The notes: generated from the letters alone by a model not told the origin. Shown: positions 8,582 to 18,171, numbered from the stretch's first letter. The stretch: DNA of 64,000 bases from Streptomyces chrestomyceticus JCM 4735 (GCF_003865135.1 NZ_BHZC01000001.1:4092001-4156000), one strand, 5' to 3'. Program-made: numbers and translations.

Positions 8582-10847
8582 GCCTGCGCCTCCGGGCGTC
8601 AATGAGCAGTTCCTGTACGTTGCGCAGCGGCGCGCCGTCCGCGTCGGCCGCGTGCCGGGTCCAGTCGCCGTCCGGGCCCAGGTGCCAGGACGAGGTGGTG
8701 TCCGACATGCCGGTCTCCAGGAGCCGGACGAGGGCGGCGCGGTGGGCCGGGTCGGTGACCCGTACCAGCGCCTCGATCCGCCGGTCGAGGTTGCGGTGCA
8801 TCATGTCGGCGCTGCCCAGCCAGACCTCGGGTTCGCCGCCGTTGCCGAAGGCAAACACCCGGGAGTGTTCGAGGAAGCGGCCGAGCACGCTGCGTACCCT
8901 GATGTGCTCGCTGAGCCCTTCGACGCCGGGCCGCAGGGCACAGATGCCGCGTACCCACACATCGACCGGTACACCGGCCTGGGAGGCCCGGTACAGCGCG
9001 TCGATGACGGCCTCGTCGACCATCGAGTTGACCTTGATGCGGACGGAGGCGGGCCGGCCGGCGCGGTGGTGCGCGATCTCCTTGCCGATGCGCTGCACCA
9101 GGCCGTCCCGCAGGGACTTGGGGGCGACCAGCAGCCGCCGGTAGGTCTCCCGCCGGGAGTAGCCGCTGAGCCGGTTGAAGAGGTCGGAGAGGTCCGCGCC
9201 GACCTGCGGGTCGGCGGTCAGCAGCCCCAGGTCCTCGTACAGCCGGGCCGTCTTGGGGTGGTAGTTCCCCGTCCCCACGTGGGAGTAGCGGCGCAGCATC
9301 TCGCCTTCCTGGCGGACGACGAGCGACAGCTTGCAGTGCGTCTTGAGGCCGACCAGCCCGTACACGACATGGCAGCCCGACTCCTCCAGCTTGCGCGCCC
9401 ACTTGATGTTGGCCTGCTCGTCGAAACGCGCCTTGATCTCGACGAGGACGAGCACCTGCTTGCCGGACTCCGCCGCGTCTATCAGGGCGTCGACGATCGG
9501 CGAGTCGCCCGAAGTGCGGTACAGCGTCTGCTTGATGGCGAGGACGTCCGGGTCGGCGGCTGCCTGCTCCAGGAACGCCTGGACGGAGGTGGAGAACGAG
9601 TCGTACGGGTGGTGCAGCAGGACGTCACGGGCGCGCAGCGCGGCGAAGATGTCGGGCGCGGACGCCGACTCGACCTCGGCGAGGTCGCGGTGGGTGCCCG
9701 CCACGAACTTGGGGTACTTCAGTTCCGGCCGGTCCAGGGCGCCGATGCCGAACAGGCCGGTCAGGTCCAGCGGCCCGGGCAGCGGGTAGACCTCGGAGTC
9801 GGAGACCTTCAGCTCCTGGACGAGCAGGTCCAGTACGGCCGGGTCGATGGACTCCTCGACCTCCAGGCGGACCGGCGGCCCGAAGCGGCGCCGCATCAGC
9901 TCCTTCTCCAGCGCCTGGAGGAGGTTCTCCGCGTCGTCCTCCTCGACTTCGAGGTCCTCGTTGCGGGTGACCCGGAACATGTGGTGCGCCCGCACCTCCA
10001 TCCCGGGGAACAGCTCCTCCAGGTGGGCGGCGATCACGTCCTCGATGGGCACGTACCGCTGCGGCGCGGCCTCCAGGAAGCGGGAGAGCAGCGGCGGGAC
10101 CTTGACCCGCGCGAAGTGGTCGTGCCCGCTGACCGGGTTGCGCACCACGACGGCCAGGTTGAGGGAGAGGCCGGAGATGTACGGGAACGGGTGGGCCGGG
10201 TCGACGGCGAGCGGGGTGAGCACCGGGAAGATCTGCTGGCGGAACAGGGTGAACAGCCGGGCCTGCTCCTTCTCGGTCAGCTCGGGCCAGCGGATCAGGT
10301 GGATGCCCTGGTCGGCCAGCTCGGGGGCGACGTCCTGCTGGTAGCAGGCGGCGTGCCGGGCCATGAGTTCGCGCGAGCGGGTCCAGATGAGGTCCAGCAC
10401 CTCGCGGGGCTGGAGGCCGGAGGCGGAGCGGGTGGCGACGCCGGTCGCGATGCGCCGCTTCAGGCCCGCGACGCGCACCATGAAGAACTCGTCGAGGTTG
10501 CTCGCGAAGATCGCGAGGAAGTTGGCCCGTTCGAGGAGCGGAGTGGCCGGGTCCTCGGCCAGTTCCAGCACCCGCTCGTTGAACGCCAGCCAGCTACGCT
10601 CGCGGTCCAGGAAGCGCCCGGCGGGCAGCTCCGCGCCGTCGGCGCCCGCCGCGCCGGTCTCCTCGTAGTCGTCCAGGTCCGCGTCGAGATCGGGTTCCAG
10701 CTCGGGCACCGGCACGGCGACCGCGTGCGGGCGGTGCGCCGCGATGGAGCCCACCGACGGCTGCGCGGACGGCGGCAGGTGGGCCGCCGTGCGGGACGTG
10801 GTCGGCTCGGTCCGGTCCGTGTCCTGTGCGCTGGGCTGCTGGTTCAT
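8565..10847 (-). CDS. ppk: Polyphosphate kinase 1
   Basis: PPK1, 760 residues from ATG 10847, reversibly polymerises the gamma phosphate of ATP into polyphosphate. Family marks in order: [16 protein letters not shown] (N domain), [55 protein letters not shown], the phospho-histidine region [18 protein letters not shown], and [32 protein letters not shown]. The first 85 or so residues are a variable acidic, Pro-rich tail. The frame is open for another 37 codons upstream, but MNQQPS is preferred for its GGAAG and for family-like length. It heads the ppk-CHAD-nudix operon. In related species ppk is under PhoP control; no PHO box was recognised here. Confidence 0.95.
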   Translation of the reverse strand: MNQQPSAQDTDRTEPTTSRTAAHLPPSAQPSVGSIAAHRPHAVAVPVPELEPDLDADLDDYEETGAAGADGAELPAGRFLDRERSWLAFNERVLELAEDPATPLLERANFLAIFASNLDEFFMVRVAGLKRRIATGVATRSASGLQPREVLDLIWTRSRELMARHAACYQQDVAPELADQGIHLIRWPELTEKEQARLFTLFRQQIFPVLTPLAVDPAHPFPYISGLSLNLAVVVRNPVSGHDHFARVKVPPLLSRFLEAAPQRYVPIEDVIAAHLEELFPGMEVRAHHMFRVTRNEDLEVEEDDAENLLQALEKELMRRRFGPPVRLEVEESIDPAVLDLLVQELKVSDSEVYPLPGPLDLTGLFGIGALDRPELKYPKFVAGTHRDLAEVESASAPDIFAALRARDVLLHHPYDSFSTSVQAFLEQAAADPDVLAIKQTLYRTSGDSPIVDALIDAAESGKQVLVLVEIKARFDEQANIKWARKLEESGCHVVYGLVGLKTHCKLSLVVRQEGEMLRRYSHVGTGNYHPKTARLYEDLGLLTADPQVGADLSDLFNRLSGYSRRETYRRLLVAPKSLRDGLVQRIGKEIAHHRAGRPASVRIKVNSMVDEAVIDALYRASQAGVPVDVWVRGICALRPGVEGLSEHIRVRSVLGRFLEHSRVFAFGNGGEPEVWLGSADMMHRNLDRRIEALVRVTDPAHRAALVRLLETGMSDTTSSWHLGPDGDWTRHAADADGAPLRNVQELLIDARRRRRGSAT

Positions 10848-11253
10848 GGCCTTATTCTTCCGCGCCGGGGGCTCTGTCAGCCCGTCGGACGGAGCCGGTA
10901 CGGGTTCCGGTACGGGGCGCAGGCGGCGGCCGGCGGCATTCGGGACAGCGGGCTGCATCCAGCGATGCTCGCAAGCGACGTTGAATCGCCGGTAACGGGG
11001 ACGTGGCGGCCAGGCAAGCGGGCCGCTACTCCCCGGTGTTTACATTCCCGTGCCTTGCGTTTCCGGGGGCGCGCCCCCTGGGGCGCACAAAGGGGCGCGC
11101 GGACGCTCCGGCGTGCGCCCCCGCCGTTCGGCAGATACGGGCCGTCCCGCGATTGGGCCGCACGGTGATACGTGCCCGTACGGGATCACCCGCGCGGCGG
11201 CCCGCCCGGATCACCGGCGGACCCGCGCTCTCCCACAGCGGCCCGTCCTGGGG
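10848..11253. other. Intergenic region upstream of ppk
   Basis: About 400 bases without a convincing gene. It must hold the ppk promoter. A 9-base stem, GCGCGCCCC 11069-11077 with GGGGCGCGC 11092-11100, may end transcription of the minus-strand ATPase gene at 11254. No direct repeats of the PHO-box type (GTTCACC) were seen. Confidence 0.4.
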
Positions 11254-11733
11254 TCAGCCCGCCGAGGACACCACTTGTACACAGCATGTGACGACGGCGC
11301 CCCGCGCGCCGGGGCCACTGCCCGGGCCGACCTCCAGGCTGTCCGTGAGCCGGCGTACGGTCCACAGTCCCCAGCCTGTGGACTCCGCCAGGCCGGGCGG
11401 CCGTTCGGGAATGACGGACGCGTCGAACCCCGGCCCGCTGTCGGAGACGCGGCAGCACACCAGCGCCCCCCTGCGGTAGAGCGTCAGCAGCCCGCCTCCC
11501 CCCGCGTGCCGGATCGCGTTGTCGGCCAGTTCGTTGGCGGACAGCAGCAGGGCGTTGCGGCGGTTACCGGCCAGGCCCAGGCGTGCCGCGTACTCCCCGA
11601 GCACACCGCGCACCCGCGGCAGGTCGGCCGAGGTGAAGCCGGTCTCCAGGCAGTGGTCGGTGGCGAGGTGCAGGCTCGGGCCCGGCAGCTTCGGGGGCCC
11701 CCCGGCAGAGGAACCCTGGGTCGTCGGTCCCAT
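11254..11733 (-). CDS. ATP-binding regulator, SpoIIAB/RsbW-like kinase fold
   Basis: A 159-residue single-domain GHKL ATPase of the HATPase_c_2 class common in Streptomyces. The N-box reads LLLSANELADNAIRHAGG (about residues 63-80), the G1 box SDSGPGF and the G2 box GWGLWTVRRLTD. Proteins of this kind are anti-sigma factors or serine kinases of anti-anti-sigma (STAS) proteins. The gene lies only three bases after a gene for a MEDS-STAS protein, so the two are almost certainly cotranscribed and are likely partners in a partner-switching module. The sigma factor controlled is not identifiable here. Confidence 0.88.
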   Translation of the reverse strand: MGPTTQGSSAGGPPKLPGPSLHLATDHCLETGFTSADLPRVRGVLGEYAARLGLAGNRRNALLLSANELADNAIRHAGGGGLLTLYRRGALVCCRVSDSGPGFDASVIPERPPGLAESTGWGLWTVRRLTDSLEVGPGSGPGARGAVVTCCVQVVSSAG

Positions 11734-11736
11734 GCG

Positions 11737-12618
11737 TCACTCGCCTTCCACGGTCAACTGCGGGATGTCGAGCGCCCCCAGAAGCAGGAACGTGTGGGCG
11801 TGTATGCCGTCGCACCGGACGACGACAGGTCTGCCGTCCCCGGCGGCCAGCCGCAGTACGGCCCGTGCGCAGTAGACGTCCAGGAAGGACAGATCGGTGA
11901 GGTCCAGGAGGACGCGCGGCTCCGCCGAGCCGGCGATGCGGCGCAGCGCGTCGTCGAACGGTTCACGGGTGGACAGGTCCGCCTCGCCGACGAGCCGCAC
12001 CCCGTACGTGCCGGATCCGGTCTCCGCGACCGGCAGGGCGAGCAGCGTCCCGGGGCGCTTCAGCAGGGCGGTGGGGTGGCCGGCCGCCGCCCGGTCCAGT
12101 ACGTCGCCGCTGAACCGGGTCTCGTCGTACGTGCAGATCTCGGTGTAGTGCGCGTCGGTGAACAGGTAGTGGCAGCCCTCGCTCTCCCGCCACAGGACCC
12201 GTTCGATGTCGGCGCCGAAGGACGCCACCCAGGCCATGTCGATGGCGCTGCGGACCGTCGGGTACCCCTCGTGCAGGGCCTCCTCGACCTCCCGCCGCAG
12301 CCCGGCCATCTGCCGTTCCACCGAGATCTCCCGCGGCCGCCACATCCGGTCCATGGTGAGCAGCTTCAACTGGCCGCTCTCCAGCGGCGGTCCGACCGGC
12401 GGGCCGTACGCCTCCAGGCGCTCCAGCACGGTGCTTTCGGGCACCGCGGGGTCGGCGAAGAGCAGCACCCGCTCCCCGCGGGTGATGCCGGTCTGTGCGA
12501 ACGGGCCGATCGTGGACCAGCGCGTCTCCTCGTCCGCGTAACTCGCGAAGGCGTGGTCCCCCGGCCGCAGGCGCTCCACCGGCACGATCCGGATGTGCTC
12601 TTCGGCATGGAAGGGCAA
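11737..12618 (-). CDS. MEDS domain plus STAS domain regulator
   Basis: A 293-residue protein with two domains. The N-terminal 190 or so residues match the MEDS (MEthanogen/methylotroph, DcmR Sensory) domain: PGDHAFASYADEETRWSTIGPF, ITRGERVLLFADP, QLKLLTMDRMW and YTEICTYDETRFSG. The C-terminal 95 residues form a STAS domain: VRLVGEADLSTREPFDDALRR, VLLDLTDLSFLDVYCARAVLRLA. The usual phosphorylatable Ser region is replaced by LSFLDVYCAR, so regulation by phosphorylation is unsure. Paired with the downstream ATPase it suggests a MEDS-sensed input to a partner-switch. Confidence 0.87.
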   Translation of the reverse strand: MPFHAEEHIRIVPVERLRPGDHAFASYADEETRWSTIGPFAQTGITRGERVLLFADPAVPESTVLERLEAYGPPVGPPLESGQLKLLTMDRMWRPREISVERQMAGLRREVEEALHEGYPTVRSAIDMAWVASFGADIERVLWRESEGCHYLFTDAHYTEICTYDETRFSGDVLDRAAAGHPTALLKRPGTLLALPVAETGSGTYGVRLVGEADLSTREPFDDALRRIAGSAEPRVLLDLTDLSFLDVYCARAVLRLAAGDGRPVVVRCDGIHAHTFLLLGALDIPQLTVEGE

Positions 12619-12957
12619 GGAACTCTCCTACGTCTGCCGCCGGTTCGGCCCGAAGGCGCCGGCGCGCCGCCTTCGGGCGCGCCCGGGTGCGGGCACTCAG
12701 CCGGGAGGGTAGCGGGCGTACGGCGCCGCCGGACCGGAGGACGGAACGGCGGCGCCCGAGGACCACTGTGCGGCGGAAGACGATCGGTTGGGTTCGTTAT
12801 TCGTCCCAACGGAGAGGACAGTACGCCGGGTTCTGTGCGACAGGCGATGACGTGTTCTGTTCGTCCACGTCATCGCGCGGCCCGGCCCAATGCTGACGTA
12901 CCGGCGTGCGCACGTCACCGCGGGCCGGCGTCCCGGCGTACGTACGTCCCCCCGTGC
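12619..12957. other. Intergenic region between mshD and the MEDS-STAS gene
   Basis: Non-coding stretch of 339 bases. It holds the promoter of the MEDS-STAS operon on the minus strand and the mshD terminator at 12844-12876. Frames reading through it have no protein-like features. Confidence 0.4.
12844..12876 (-). terminator. mshD terminator hairpin
   Basis: Perfect 11-base arms GCGATGACGTG 12844-12854 and CACGTCATCGC 12866-12876 with an 11-base loop, 80 or so bases past the mshD stop. The palindrome could instead be an operator for the MEDS-STAS operon. Confidence 0.5.
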
Positions 12958-13905
12958 TCACGTCTCCGTGCGGTACATCAGGTCCGTCTCGTGCGTGGTG
13001 AACCCGAGCCGCTCGTAGACGGTCACGGCGGGCACGTTGTCCGCGTCGACGTAGAGCATCGCCGTCGGTACGCCCTGGCCCGCCAGGTGCCGCAGCCCGA
13101 TCGCGGTGAGCGCCTTGCCGAGGCCGCCGCCCTGCGCGTCCGGCCGCACGCCGACCACGTACACCTCGCCCAGGCCCTCCGCGGCGTGGATCTTGGTCCA
13201 GTGGAAGCCGATCAGCCGGCCGTCCCGCTCCGCCAGGAAGAAGCCCTTGGGGTCGAACCACGGCTCGGCCTTGCGGTCGTCCAGGTCCCGCTGGGTCAGC
13301 GAGCCCTGCTCGGGGTGGTGGGCGAAGGCGGCGGCGTTCGCCTCCAGCCACGCCGCGTCGTCGGTGCCCGGCTTGAAGGTCCGTACGGACACGCCTTCCG
13401 GAAGCACCGGCTCCGCCGGCTCCAGGCCGCTCAGCGGGCGGCGCATCTGCCGCAGCTCGCGGAAGAGTGTCATGCCGAGGGTCTGGGCGAGATGGCGGGC
13501 CGCGGAGTGGCCGCCGTGCGCCCACACCCGCAGGCGGCGGCCGGACTGCTCCAGCAGTCCGGTGCCCAGCGCGCGGCCGTGGCCGTGGCCCCGGTACGAC
13601 GGGTGCACCACCAGTTCGGCGGCGGGCGCCTCCACGGGGTCGGTGTCCTCCAACTGCGCGTACCCGGCGAGCACCCCGGCCTCGTCGTCCGGCCCGCCCG
13701 GTACGTACAGCAGCAGGTGCCGTACGCCCTCGCGTCGCCCGCCACGCAGTTGGAGCCGTCCCTGTTCGGACACGGCGGACTGCCCGTCCACCGTCGCGGC
13801 CTGCTCGATCAGCGCGAGGGCGGCGGCGGCCGCGTCCGGCGTCAGCTCGTCCGCGACCTCGACCCGCCGGCCCGTCCGGCTCTTGTCCTGTGCTGCGTCA
13901 GTCAT
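12958..13905 (-). CDS. mshD: Mycothiol synthase (acetyl-CoA:Cys-GlcN-Ins acetyltransferase)
   Basis: A 315-residue protein with two GNAT domains in tandem, as expected for MshD, which acetylates Cys-GlcN-Ins in the last step of mycothiol synthesis. The N-terminal domain has ELVVHPSYRGHGHGRALGTGLLE (about 104-126); the active C-terminal domain has GEVYVVGVRPDAQGGGLGKALTA (about 233-255) and ends AVTVYERLGFTTHETDLMYR. Start MTDAAQDKS at 13905 is preferred over an ATG 14 codons upstream. The gene is a single unit with its own terminator, apart from mshA at 4-5 kb. Confidence 0.94.
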   Translation of the reverse strand: MTDAAQDKSRTGRRVEVADELTPDAAAAALALIEQAATVDGQSAVSEQGRLQLRGGRREGVRHLLLYVPGGPDDEAGVLAGYAQLEDTDPVEAPAAELVVHPSYRGHGHGRALGTGLLEQSGRRLRVWAHGGHSAARHLAQTLGMTLFRELRQMRRPLSGLEPAEPVLPEGVSVRTFKPGTDDAAWLEANAAAFAHHPEQGSLTQRDLDDRKAEPWFDPKGFFLAERDGRLIGFHWTKIHAAEGLGEVYVVGVRPDAQGGGLGKALTAIGLRHLAGQGVPTAMLYVDADNVPAVTVYERLGFTTHETDLMYRTET

Positions 13906-14039
13906 GCTTCGAAGCGTACGGCCCGGGCGCCGGTACACCCGACGCACACCGGTCCGTCACCTGTCACCCCTGTTCCGCTACGCGCGTTGACCGTAGGCTG
14001 CGTCCGCTCGGACACCAGCCCACAAGGGAGACCCTCCTC

Positions 14040-15911
14040 ATGTCACCGAGACCGCAGCGGCGGCGCACCACGCGCAGACTGACGGTGGGAGCGGCGGCGC
14101 TCGCCGCCGCCGTCGGCATCACGGCCGCGGCACCGGCCGGCGCCGAATCCGCCGCCACCGCCACCGCCGCCCACGCCCGCCCCACCGGACACGGGCACGG
14201 CCACGGCCACGGCCACGGCGGGGGCCACGCCTCCCGCACCGTCGACGTGCAGTTGCTCTCCTTCAACGACTTCCACGGCAACCTGGAGCCCCCGCAGGGC
14301 TCCGCCGGCACGGTCGAGGAGCAGCAGGCCGACGGCAGCAAGAAGAAGATCGCGGCGGGCGGCGTCGAGTACCTGGCCAACGCGCTCCGTACGGCACGCA
14401 AGGGGCACCCGTACTCGGTCACCGCGGCGGCCGGTGACATGGTGGGCGCCAGCCCGCTGCTCTCCGGGCTCTTCCACGACGAGCCCACCATCGAGGCCAT
14501 GAACAAGCTGGGCCTGGACGTCACCTCCGTCGGCAACCACGAGTTCGACGAGGGCCGCGCCGAGCTGACCCGCCTCCAGAAGGGCGGCTGCCACCCCGCC
14601 GAGGGCTGCTACGAGAAGGGCAAGCGCTTCAAGGGCGCGGACTTCCCCTACCTTGCCGCGAACGTCACCGACGAGAAGACCGGCCGCCCGATCCTCAAGC
14701 CGTACACCGTCTGGAAGCACAAGGGCGTCAAGATCGGCTTCATCGGGGTGACGCTGGAGGGCACGCCCGACGTGGTCAGCGCCAACGGCGTCAAGGGCCT
14801 GAAGTTCCACGACGAGGCCGAGACCATCGACCGGTACGCCAAGGAGCTGGACCGGCAGGGCGTGAAGTCGATCGTGGCGCTGATCCACGAGGGCGGCATG
14901 CCCGCCTCCACCGCGTACGACTACGACTGCGACAGCCCCGGCCCCGGCGCCGGCATCTCCGGGCCGATCGCGGAGATCGCCAAGAAGGTCACGCCGAAGG
15001 TGGACGCGCTGGTCACCGGCCACACCCACCAGGCGTACGCGTGCACGATCCCGGACCCGTCCGGGATGCCGCGCACCGTCACCTCGGCGTCCTCGTTCGG
15101 CAAGCTGTACACGGACACGACGCTGACGTACGACCGCCGCACCAAGGACATCGTCCGTACGTCGGTGAAGTCGGCCACCGCGCGCAACCACGTCGTCAAC
15201 CGCACCCAGCCCAAGGCCGCGGACATGACCGCGCTCATCCAGCGCTGGAACAAGCTCGCCGCGCCGGTGGCGAACAAGCCCGTCGGCTACATCACCGCCG
15301 ACATCCCGGGCCGCGGGGCGGCGACCCCCGAGTCGCCGCTCGGTGACCTGATCTCCGACGCGCAGTGGGAGGCCACCCGGGCCGCGGACAAGGGCGGCGC
15401 GCAGCTCGCCCTGATGAACCCCGGGGGCATCCGCTCCGACCTGGCACACAAGGCGTCCGGGAACGAGGGGGACGGCGTCGTCACGTACGGCGAGGCGTTC
15501 ACCGTGCAGCCCTTCACCAACCTGACCCATGTCGTCACCCTCACCGGCGCGCAGCTCCTGACCGCGCTCCAGCAGCAGGTCAGCGGCCCGAACGAGGCGT
15601 CACCGAAGATCCTCCAGGTGTCCGCGGGGCTGACCTACACCCTGGACCTGACCAAGGCGGGCGCCAACCGGGTGGCCAAGGACTCGGTGCGGCTGGACGG
15701 CAAGCCGATCGACCCGGCGAAGTCCTACCGCGTCGCCATGAACGAGTTCCTGGCGGGCGGCGGTGACGGCTTCACCGCCTTCAAGGAGGGCAAGGACAAG
15801 TACGTCGGCCCGTCCGACCTGGACGCGCTGACCGCGTACCTGACGGCGCACTCCTCGGCGGCCGCGCCGCTCGCGCCGCCGAAGGCGGACCGGATCACGG
15901 TCGTCAAGTAA
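14040..15911 (+). CDS. Secreted 5'-nucleotidase / metallophosphatase with His-Gly tract
   Basis: A 623-residue exported phosphoesterase. Residues 1-35 are an Arg-rich Tat-like or Sec signal peptide (RRRTTRRLTVGAAALAAA, cleavage likely after PAGA). Residues 51-63 are a run of HG repeats, probably metal binding. The metallophosphatase core follows with SFNDFHGN (about 75-81), AGDMVGASPLLSGL, SVGNHEFDEG, ALIHEGG and VTGHTHQAY. The C-terminal 5'-nucleotidase domain shows NPGGIRSDL and GGGDGFTAF. It should release phosphate and nucleosides from external nucleotides. GGGAG precedes the ATG; a strong hairpin at 15929-15975 ends the gene. Confidence 0.93.
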   Translation: MSPRPQRRRTTRRLTVGAAALAAAVGITAAAPAGAESAATATAAHARPTGHGHGHGHGHGGGHASRTVDVQLLSFNDFHGNLEPPQGSAGTVEEQQADGSKKKIAAGGVEYLANALRTARKGHPYSVTAAAGDMVGASPLLSGLFHDEPTIEAMNKLGLDVTSVGNHEFDEGRAELTRLQKGGCHPAEGCYEKGKRFKGADFPYLAANVTDEKTGRPILKPYTVWKHKGVKIGFIGVTLEGTPDVVSANGVKGLKFHDEAETIDRYAKELDRQGVKSIVALIHEGGMPASTAYDYDCDSPGPGAGISGPIAEIAKKVTPKVDALVTGHTHQAYACTIPDPSGMPRTVTSASSFGKLYTDTTLTYDRRTKDIVRTSVKSATARNHVVNRTQPKAADMTALIQRWNKLAAPVANKPVGYITADIPGRGAATPESPLGDLISDAQWEATRAADKGGAQLALMNPGGIRSDLAHKASGNEGDGVVTYGEAFTVQPFTNLTHVVTLTGAQLLTALQQQVSGPNEASPKILQVSAGLTYTLDLTKAGANRVAKDSVRLDGKPIDPAKSYRVAMNEFLAGGGDGFTAFKEGKDKYVGPSDLDALTAYLTAHSSAAAPLAPPKADRITVVK

Positions 15912-15928
15912 CGGGCATCGGCGGGTTC

Positions 15929-15975
15929 ACGTACGGCCCGGCGGGGCGCTGTGGCGCTACTGCCGGGCCGTACGT
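15929..15975 (+). terminator. Terminator of the 5'-nucleotidase gene
   Basis: Perfect 14-base arms at 15929-15942 and 15962-15975, loop of 19 bases, starting 17 bases after the stop codon. Confidence 0.75.
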
Positions 15976-16100
15976 CATCCGTTCGACGCCTCACCCGTGA
16001 CGGGATGTCCAGAACGAACAGCGCGCCGGCCCTCCATAGCTGGCTACCCTCGGCGATCGCACATCTCTCCCCCGATTCCCGACGCTCGAAGGGCACGCCC

Positions 16101-16607
16101 ATGCCGACGGACACCCGCCCCCGCACGTCCCCCGCCCGCCCCCGCCTGCGCCTGGCCGCGCTCGTGCTGAGCGCCGCGCTCCTGGGCGCCGGAGCCCCCA
16201 CCGCGTACGCGGCGCTGGCCGAGGAGGACCGGCCCGCGGCCACGGTCGCCGCCACACCCCAGAAGACCGCGGAAGGCCGCCCGTACATCGAGACCAGCCT
16301 CCTGTTCGGCACCGCCCGCCCCGACGGGGGCCCGCCGGTCACCGACAAGGAGTTCCACGCCTTCGTCGACCAGTACGTCACGCCGCGCTTCCCGGACGGC
16401 CTCACCGTCCAGGACGGCTACGGCCAGTACCGCGACGCGCACGGCACGATCGAGCGCGAGCGCTCGTACGAGCTGATCCTCCTCTACCCCACCTCTCAGT
16501 CCGGCGCCAGCAACCCCAAGATCGAGCAGATCCGCACCGCTTACATGAAGCGCTTCGGCCAGGAGTCGGTGGCCCGCATCGACGACCGCACCCGGGTCGA
16601 CTTCTGA
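16101..16607 (+). CDS. Secreted DUF3574 domain protein
   Basis: A 168-residue protein with a signal peptide: basic start, hydrophobic LAALVLSAALLGAGAPTAYA up to about residue 38. The mature part matches DUF3574: ETSLLFGTARPDG, VTDKEFHAFVDQYVTPRFPDGLTVQDGYGQY, SYELILLYP and a C-terminal helix IRTAYMKRFGQESVARIDD. The family has a ferredoxin-like or dimeric barrel look, and its function is unknown. ATG 16101 is chosen because the signal peptide begins there; an in-frame extension upstream is unlikely. It runs convergently with the DUF4287 gene. Confidence 0.8.
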   Translation: MPTDTRPRTSPARPRLRLAALVLSAALLGAGAPTAYAALAEEDRPAATVAATPQKTAEGRPYIETSLLFGTARPDGGPPVTDKEFHAFVDQYVTPRFPDGLTVQDGYGQYRDAHGTIERERSYELILLYPTSQSGASNPKIEQIRTAYMKRFGQESVARIDDRTRVDF

Positions 16608-16625
16608 CGGGACGCCGGCCCGTCC

Positions 16626-16841
16626 CTACTCCCCCTTGGCTTCCGCCAGGGTGTGCGCGACCAGCGCGTTGGCGTGCCCGTGCCCCATCCCGTGCTCACC
16701 CTTGAGCCAGCCGACCAGCTCCATGTGCTTGCTCAGCGGCGACGCCCGCAGGAGCTCCTTCCACTCGGCTATCGGACGCCCGTACTTCTTCTCGATCGAC
16801 GGGAAGTAACTGGCCGGTCCCTTAACAGCGTTGTCAGTCAT
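16626..16841 (-). CDS. DUF4287 domain protein, 71 aa
   Basis: A small protein matching DUF4287: ASYFPSIEKKYGRPIAEWKELL (about residues 9-30), KHMELVGWLKGEHGMGHGHANALVAHTL (38-65). The domain is widespread in actinobacteria, often fused to DUF5655, and its molecular role is not known. The start at 16841 is the only sensible one; upstream sequence in the same frame is antisense to the NmrA-like gene and not protein-like. Confidence 0.8.
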   Translation of the reverse strand: MTDNAVKGPASYFPSIEKKYGRPIAEWKELLRASPLSKHMELVGWLKGEHGMGHGHANALVAHTLAEAKGE

Positions 16842-16894
16842 GACCGCAGTCTGACAGCCACCACTGACAACGCCTCTGACCTGCGCGGGGAGGA

Positions 16895-16923
16895 GGGCAA
16901 GCCGCTCTGGTTCCGGCTTGCCC
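16895..16923 (-). terminator. Terminator of the NmrA-like gene
   Basis: Perfect 10-base arms GGGCAAGCCG 16895-16904 and CGGCTTGCCC 16914-16923 with a 9-base loop, 44 bases past the stop at 16967. Confidence 0.55.
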
Positions 16924-16966
16924 CCGGGCCCGGATTCCGGTGCGGATGACCGGACCGCCGCGCGGA

Positions 16967-17821
16967 TCAGCGGAAGTCGGCCACGTGATCCCGGGCCCAC
17001 TGTTCGAAAGTGCGGGCCGGGTGGCCGGTGACCCGCTGCACGGTGTCGGTGATGGGCGGGGTGGTGCCGACGGTGGTGGCGAAGAGGCGGAAGAGTTCGA
17101 GCAGGGCTTCCTTGGGCAGGACCGGTGTCGCGCGCTCCTCGGCCACCTGCTCCGCCGGGGTCACCTCCAGCCGGGTCGGGCGGCCGAGGACGCGGCCGAT
17201 GTCGGCGACCTGTTCCGCCCTGGTGCGGGCCTCCGGGCCGGTGACCACGTACGCCTGGCCGTTGTGGGCGCCCGTACGGTCCAGGAGGGCCACCGCGGCG
17301 ACGGCGGCGAGGTCGTCCTCGTGCACGGGCGCGGTGACGGCGTCCGGCAGCGGGTCGCGCACCACGCCGCTCTCCCGGATCTCCTCGGCCCACAGCAGCG
17401 CGTTGGCGGCGTACGCGCCGCCGCGCACGAAAGTCCATTCCAGGCCGGTGGCCCGGACCGCGCGCTCGGCGACGCTGTGCATGCGGGAGACGAAGTTGTC
17501 GTCGTCCTCCGGGCCGTCGGTGACGGCTATCGAGGAGTTCAGGACGATCCGGCGCACACCGGCCCGTACCGCCGCCTCCACGATCGCGGGGCCCGCGTCG
17601 CCGCCGCCCGCGGCCAGGTTGAGGAAGAGCGCGTCGGCGCCGCTCAGGGCCGGGTCGAGCGCGGCCGGGTCGGTGAGGTCGGCCCGTACCGTCTCGGCGC
17701 CGGACGGCAGCCCGGCCCGCTCGGGGTCGCGGGTCAGGGCCCGTACGGAGGCGCCCTCCGCGAGCAGCCGCCCGACCAGACTCCGGCCGATGTTGCCGGT
17801 GGCCCCGGTTACTACGATCAT
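16967..17821 (-). CDS. NmrA-like NAD(P)-binding protein
   Basis: A 284-residue atypical short-chain dehydrogenase. The Rossmann motif VVTGATGNIGRSLVGRLL opens the protein; RALTRDPER is the NADP-side loop, and VRRIVLNSSIAV and TGLEWTFVRGGAYAANALLW are typical of the NmrA/QOR2 branch, whose members sense NADP redox state or reduce quinones. No YxxxK active site is visible, as usual for this branch. It is divergent from the DUF2993 gene and has its own terminator. Confidence 0.85.
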   Translation of the reverse strand: MIVVTGATGNIGRSLVGRLLAEGASVRALTRDPERAGLPSGAETVRADLTDPAALDPALSGADALFLNLAAGGGDAGPAIVEAAVRAGVRRIVLNSSIAVTDGPEDDDNFVSRMHSVAERAVRATGLEWTFVRGGAYAANALLWAEEIRESGVVRDPLPDAVTAPVHEDDLAAVAAVALLDRTGAHNGQAYVVTGPEARTRAEQVADIGRVLGRPTRLEVTPAEQVAEERATPVLPKEALLELFRLFATTVGTTPPITDTVQRVTGHPARTFEQWARDHVADFR

Positions 17822-18171
17822 CGCTGCGCCCTTTCAGGAGGCGGGGTACGCGTGCTGACAGAGGAGTGCTGACTCTGGTCAACGCCTGAACACGGCGGGC
17901 ATTCCCGGGCAGCGGCGACGGCACCGGCGGGTTCCGGCCAAGCAGACGGGACAAGCCCGCGTATACCTCACTTACCGCCAGTAGGACTTGCGTTCGAGGG
18001 TCGTCATCATGGTGGGATGTCCTGATGCGCATCCCCACACGCATACCCTCACCCTCCTCGGACCCCTCCCCCACACCGGACACATCGGAAGCACGGACAG
18101 CAGCTCACATGGCCGGTAAGGACGCCCCTGGTAGCGGCGACGGCACCGGTAACGGCGGTCGCGAAGGCGAC
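17822..18171. other. Divergent intergenic region
   Basis: About 350 bases between the NmrA-like gene and the DUF2993 gene. It contains the 8-base direct repeat GTGCTGAC at 17852-17859 and 17866-17873 and a TTGACC on the minus strand (17881-17876), a possible -35 box. In-frame ATG codons at 18025 and 18109 could lengthen the DUF2993 protein. Confidence 0.4.

Noticed and set aside
10848..10958. Longer N-terminus for ppk
   Set aside because: The extra 37 codons are Pro-Arg-rich, and a GGAAG site supports ATG 10847.
10848..11040. PHO box upstream of ppk
   Set aside because: No GTTCACC-type direct repeats were found on either strand by eye.
12797..13525. Antisense frame within mshD
   Set aside because: Arg/Gly/Ala-rich translation without domains, typical of third-position GC shadows.
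18025..18171. Extended N-terminus of the DUF2993 protein
   Set aside because: The extra residues are Ser-Thr-Pro-Gly-rich and without a good ribosome-binding site, although ATG 18109 cannot be fully excluded.
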